64,000 bases of DNA from Skeletonema tropicum (lineage: Eukaryota; Bacillariophyta; Thalassiosirophyceae; Thalassiosirales; Thalassiosiraceae): NCBI GenBank assembly GCA_037178625.1, contig JAWZXG010000040.1:41990-105989 (forward strand), given 5' to 3'. Shown here one piece after another: positions 60,122 to 64,000 of the stretch (within the stretch, counting starts at the first letter, position 1; each line of letters opens with the position of its first letter). The notes under the pieces are model-generated. The model ran no database searches and had not been told where the DNA came from. It worked only from the letters and a program-made list of their open reading frames with translations. Both the position numbers and the translations under genes were made by a program.

Positions 60122-60572
60122 CTCTATCGATTAGTTGTTGAATGAGCTTGATTGGACGACTTTTGTTTGATCGTCTTGGTTAAAAACGGTGCTACGTCTA
60201 CGTTCAGCACGAGCGAGGCAGCCGACAGCGACAGCCGGCCAAATTGAATCTCAATCCGGCTTGACAGCCAGAATTTCCAAACAGATAATATCCAAAAGTT
60301 GACAATGTGACCACTATTCGAATCGTCTCTTCAAGCTGCATCGAATCGATTAATGCCCTGATCAGACTTTCATCGTCAAAATACTCCTATATAATCACAG
60401 CTCAGACAGTTGTAGACGATCAGCACTCAGCACCGACCGTGACCGTCCATGACAATTGTTACATCTAAGATCCAGACGCTGCGCTGAAGACACTGCTGTA
60501 GATACGATCAGGTAAGATCCATTCGAATATTAGATTATTCATCTCTGTAATCACTGGAGAGCGGTGGGCTCC

Positions 60573-60833
60573 ATGATGGGTTCACTCGACATGTGGGAGG
60601 TGCACCGTCATCATTCATCATCCGGCAAGGGCTACATCATACGCTCGGCAATAATAATAATACCACCCAGCAACAGTGTGATAGTTCTTGTTCTACTGGC
60701 AGGAAGCGGTCGGCTCGCTTTGATGTTGCTGCCTGGTGGAGTTGGCTACTCTATTGGTATTGGATGCAGCATGCAGCATTTGAAGTGGTGTCTGCTTTGG
60801 ATCTTTGGATTTGATTTTGTGGGTTCGGGGTGA
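60573..60833 (+). CDS. Small hydrophobic ORF, unit 23 copy
   Basis: Intact, same translation as the unit 5 copy. Confidence 0.33.
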   Translation: MMGSLDMWEVHRHHSSSGKGYIIRSAIIIIPPSNSVIVLVLLAGSGRLALMLLPGGVGYSIGIGCSMQHLKWCLLWIFGFDFVGSG

Positions 60834-61765
60834 GTTGCGACATTGACAGCTTCTCACTTTTTGACCGACACCGATCAACGAAGCGAAGACGAAGCAAGCA
60901 AGCACAATGGCAATAAGAAGTAGTAGCACCTACTGCCGTGCCAATCATTACTATACGCCGTGCCAATCACCCGCTCGCCCGTGCCAACAAATCATGGACT
61001 CCACTGTATTGTAGTAGAAGTTGATAAATAGTTCCCTCGTGCGTCTATTAACACACACGTACCTTCTGGATGGATGAGGCTGATCGTCATGAGTGTCTTC
61101 AGCGCAGCGTTTAGAGCCCACCCCGTGCCAACTAATCATTGACGAGGCTGATTAAGGTGGTCGCTTTTTGAGATCTTACATCGTACCAACTGTCATTGAT
61201 ATGAATATTGGACTGTTCGAATTCGATAGAGCTTGAATTGACGATTCCAATGCTCGTCTCATTGTTATCTACGAAGCGAGGCGAGCGCAACGCAACGAGC
61301 GGAGCACTGCCATTGAAAACAGCGCTCGACTTCTAGGGGTCGATTTAGTTGATTCGATTAACAAAGGGTCGATATTTGGCCTTGGTAATAGTAACAATCG
61401 ATAGGGATTGGCGAGAGCGTTCCAAATCACTACTCATTGTCTTGATACGACAACTGCAACGGGAGATATTAAGGAAGAGGATGATTTGGAGAGGAATGAA
61501 AGGGTACAATAATAGTGTTTATTCGTCTTACTTGCTGCGATCACTACAAGTCAACATATCGGAGGAGGTATCTCTAACTCAATAGAATAGAATGACTACT
61601 TTAGTAAAACCTAAACAACATATATTATATTACTTGCCATCGATTAATCCCTCTTGGCAAACTCTTATCTATCTAGCAGCTGCAGACTCTCCTCTGAGGT
61701 CCGCGCTAATACTAATATGTATCAACCATCCTCCGTCCTCTCACTCTCACACACCATACAACCAT

Positions 61766-62850
61766 CTACATGTCATCCACAAGCTGAACCTTGGCACGAT
61801 CAAGCTTACTCTTCAAATAAAACGCATACGTCGAGAGAAGAATGAACGAACAACTAAACAACCCAATAAACACCCCCGCAGCCGAACTAGAATGAGACTT
61901 GGAGAACATTCCACCATCCTTGTAGACCATGTTGATACCCTCCATGAATTGACATGCCTTGTTGTTGCCACTTCCACCACCGTTCAAAGTCTGTTCACAC
62001 TTTCCTGCCTCGAGGTAGATTGCCTCACATCCCTCCTTGACTGCATCTGCATCCTGTTGATCATTGTAATTGGCATCACCTCCTTCCATACAAGACATGC
62101 ATTCATTTCCAATCAGTGTCGTTTGAGCATGAGGAAGTTCCTTCCCAGTAATGGACGTGTACACGTCTTCACCGCCATAGACATCGGCTAGGTTGCTACA
62201 GGTATCATCTGTAAAGACCCCATGAGAATGGATCCTCCATCACTCGAACAATACGCTCCAGTATAGTACGCTTCTCCATTCAACTGCTGACAAGTCACCA
62301 TATCCATCAAATCCCACTCCTCGTCCACCTCTTGCTGCTGCTGTCCACCGTTCTCCTCTGCATAGGGATTATTGTCCACACAATACTCCATCCCCTTATT
62401 CATAAAACAGTCATACTCACACTTCTCAAACGTTCCATAATTATCATCCCCATTGCCATTGTTGTTATAACATCCACATTCGTTACTACGGGCGTATTCA
62501 CAATTGTAATCTTGATCTTGTTGGACTGCATCTAGATAGGATTGCAGATAAGTGTCCATGGAGATGATGTAGTCGCCATAGCCGGATTTGCAGCCGTAGG
62601 CACTATCGGTGGCGCAGGTGTTGGTGGGGCAGAGGCGGAAGCGGACTAGGTTGAGGTTGGTGAGTTTGATATCGCCCTCGTCGTCGCCGCCGTCGTTGGC
62701 ATCTTCGTTCCATTGGGGTGTAGTGTGACATCCTTGGAATTTGAGTGAGTAGTTGGCTACCCAGCTGTAGTCGACTTGTTGATTGTCGTCACCGTCGAGA
62801 CGTCGTGCGGAAGAAGGCGATGAGTGTCGTTTTGGAAAGCTCTCGTTGAG
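61766..62850 (-). pseudogene. Main Cys-rich membrane protein gene, unit 23 copy, one frameshift
   Basis: The C5 run is C4 at 62218-62221, the same change as in units 4, 7 and 18. The frame is split into a 5' part and an intact 132-residue 3' part that contains the helix. Confidence 0.7.
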
Positions 62851-62867
62851 CTCTATCGATTAGTTGT

Positions 62868-64000
62868 TGAATGAGCTTGATTGGACGACTTTTGTTTGAT
62901 CGTCTTGGTTAAAAACGGTGCTACGTCTACGTTCAGCACGAGCGAGGCAGCCGACAGCGACAGCCGGCCAAATTGAATCTCAATCCGGCTTGACAGCCAG
63001 AATTTCCAAACAGATAATATCCAAAAGTTGACAATGTGACCACTATTCGAATCGTCTCTTCAAGCTGCATCGAATCGATTAATGCCCTGATCAGACTTTC
63101 ATCGTCAAAATACTCCTATATAATCACAGCTCAGACAGTTGTAGACGATCAGCACTCAGCACCGACCGTGACCGTCCATGACAATTGTTACATCTAAGAT
63201 CCAGACGCTGCGCTGAAGACACTGCTGTAGATACGATCAGGTAAGATCCATTCGAATATTAGATTATTCATCTCTGTAATCACTGGAGAGCGGTGGGCTC
63301 CATGATGGGTTCACTCGACATGTGGGAGGTGCACCGTCATCATTCATCATCCGGCAAGGGCTACATCATACGCTCGGCAATAATAATAATACCACCCAGC
63401 AACAGTGTGATAGTTCTTGTTCTACTGGCAGGAAGCGGTCGGCTCGCTTTGATGTTGCTGCCTGGTGGAGTTGGCTACTCTATTGGTATTGGATGCAGCA
63501 TGCAGCATTTGAAGTGGTGTCTGCTTTGGATCTTTGGATTTGATTTTGTGGGTTCGGGGTGAGTTGCGACATTGACAGCTTCTCACTTTTTGACCGACAC
63601 CGATCAACGAAGCGAAGACGAAGCAAGCAAGCACAATGGCAATAAGAAGTAGTAGCACCTACTGCCGTGCCAATCATTACTATACGCCGTGCCAATCACC
63701 CGCTCGCCCGTGCCAACAAATCATGGACTCCACTGTATTGTAGTAGAAGTTGATAAATAGTTCCCTCGTGCGTCTATTAACACACACGTACCTTCTGGAT
63801 GGATGAGGCTGATCGTCATGAGTGTCTTCAGCGCAGCGTTTAGAGCCCACCCCGTGCCAACTAATCATTGACGAGGCTGATTAAGGTGGTCGCTTTTTGA
63901 GATCTTACATCGTACCAACTGTCATTGATATGAATATTGGACTGTTCGAATTCGATAGAGCTTGAATTGACGATTCCAATGCTCGTCTCATTGTTATCTA
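62868..64000 (+). repeat. Repeat unit 24 (first 1,133 bp only)
   Basis: Cut off by the window edge in the spacer, before its main gene begins. The part present is consensus. Confidence 0.97.
63302..63562 (+). CDS. Small hydrophobic ORF, unit 24 copy
   Basis: Intact, same translation as the unit 5 copy, although its unit is cut by the window edge. Confidence 0.33.
   Translation: MMGSLDMWEVHRHHSSSGKGYIIRSAIIIIPPSNSVIVLVLLAGSGRLALMLLPGGVGYSIGIGCSMQHLKWCLLWIFGFDFVGSG

Larger units (their letters stand above)
57408..60138 (+). repeat. Repeat unit 22 (2,731 bp)
   Basis: CAGATAATATCC reads CAGATATATATCC near 57556. Otherwise consensus. Confidence 0.97.
60139..62867 (+). repeat. Repeat unit 23 (2,729 bp)
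   Basis: One C is missing from the run at 62218-62221, inside the main gene. Confidence 0.97.
1..64000. repeat. Tandem array of a 2.73-kb gene-bearing unit, at least 23.4 copies
   Basis: The same 2,730-bp sequence recurs head to tail in one orientation from the first to the last base, with no interruption and no inverted copy. Landmarks such as the GTGGGCTCCATGATGG site recur at 428, 3165, 5910, 8642, 11372 and so on to 63293, with spacings of 2,729-2,755 bp. Units 5, 10, 15 and 20 are exactly 2,730 bp with no indel noticed. Neither edge of the array is visible, so true copy number and flanks are unknown. It could be a chromosomal gene amplification, or an unrolled circular molecule. No target-site duplication, terminal repeat or transposition gene is present to suggest a transposon. 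Confidence 0.98.

Noticed and set aside
1..64000. CRISPR, rDNA, 5S or snRNA array, given the regular repetition
   Set aside because: The unit is 2.73 kb with no spacer variation. I saw no match to conserved rRNA, 5S, U1, U2, U4, U5 or U6 motifs on either strand.
1..64000. Transposon or retroelement array
   Set aside because: No transposase, integrase or reverse transcriptase frame, and no terminal inverted repeats, LTRs or target duplications at unit junctions.
1..64000. Continuous read-through frame across units, since 2,730 is divisible by three
   Set aside because: All six frames hold stops in every unit, so the divisibility has no coding consequence and is probably chance.

Overview
The whole window is one tandem array. 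A unit with a canonical length of 2,730 bp is repeated head to tail 23 full times, plus a 1,133-bp partial 24th copy, and the array runs off both ends. I found no single-copy flanking DNA, no rRNA, tRNA or CRISPR, and no transposase or reverse transcriptase. I placed unit boundaries arbitrarily at the sequence that opens the window. They fall at 1, 2740, 5485, 8217, 10947, 13677, 16408, 19143, 21874, 24606, 27336, 30093, 32825, 35556, 38290, 41020, 43750, 46481, 49215, 51947, 54677, 57408, 60139 and 62868.

The organism is most likely a eukaryotic alga, probably a diatom. The main protein resembles the secreted, cysteine-rich, single-pass membrane proteins common in diatom genomes. It needs a spliced upstream exon to obtain a start codon and signal peptide. 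This assignment comes from recognising the protein style, not from a database search.

Layout of each unit, using unit 5 (10947-13676) as reference. A TATATAA element (11196-11202) sits between two divergent reading frames. To its right on the + strand is a small hydrophobic ORF (11381-11641, 86 aa) with a weak Mic10-like look. To its left on the - strand runs the upstream part of the main gene of the preceding unit. After the + ORF comes about 930 bp of spacer, which holds a cluster of CGTGCCAA motifs and a possible minus-strand poly(A) signal. The main minus-strand exon follows (12574-13659, 361 codons, 18 luminal cysteines, one C-terminal transmembrane helix). Its 5' exon should lie in the first 250 bp of the next unit. 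The two genes are therefore divergent across the promoter and convergent across the spacer.

Variation. Copies look essentially identical. Every departure from 2,730 bp is accounted for by small indels located by eye, about 60 events. They are mostly single-base insertions, concentrated in units 1, 7, 11 and 18, and not depleted from the main reading frame. This looks like long-read consensus error rather than gene decay. The clear exception is unit 2, where a block of the main gene is replaced by a longer in-frame sequence (5350-5375) that removes an N-glycosylation sequon. The main frame is uninterrupted in 14 of 23 copies as given, and the small + ORF in 22 of 24.
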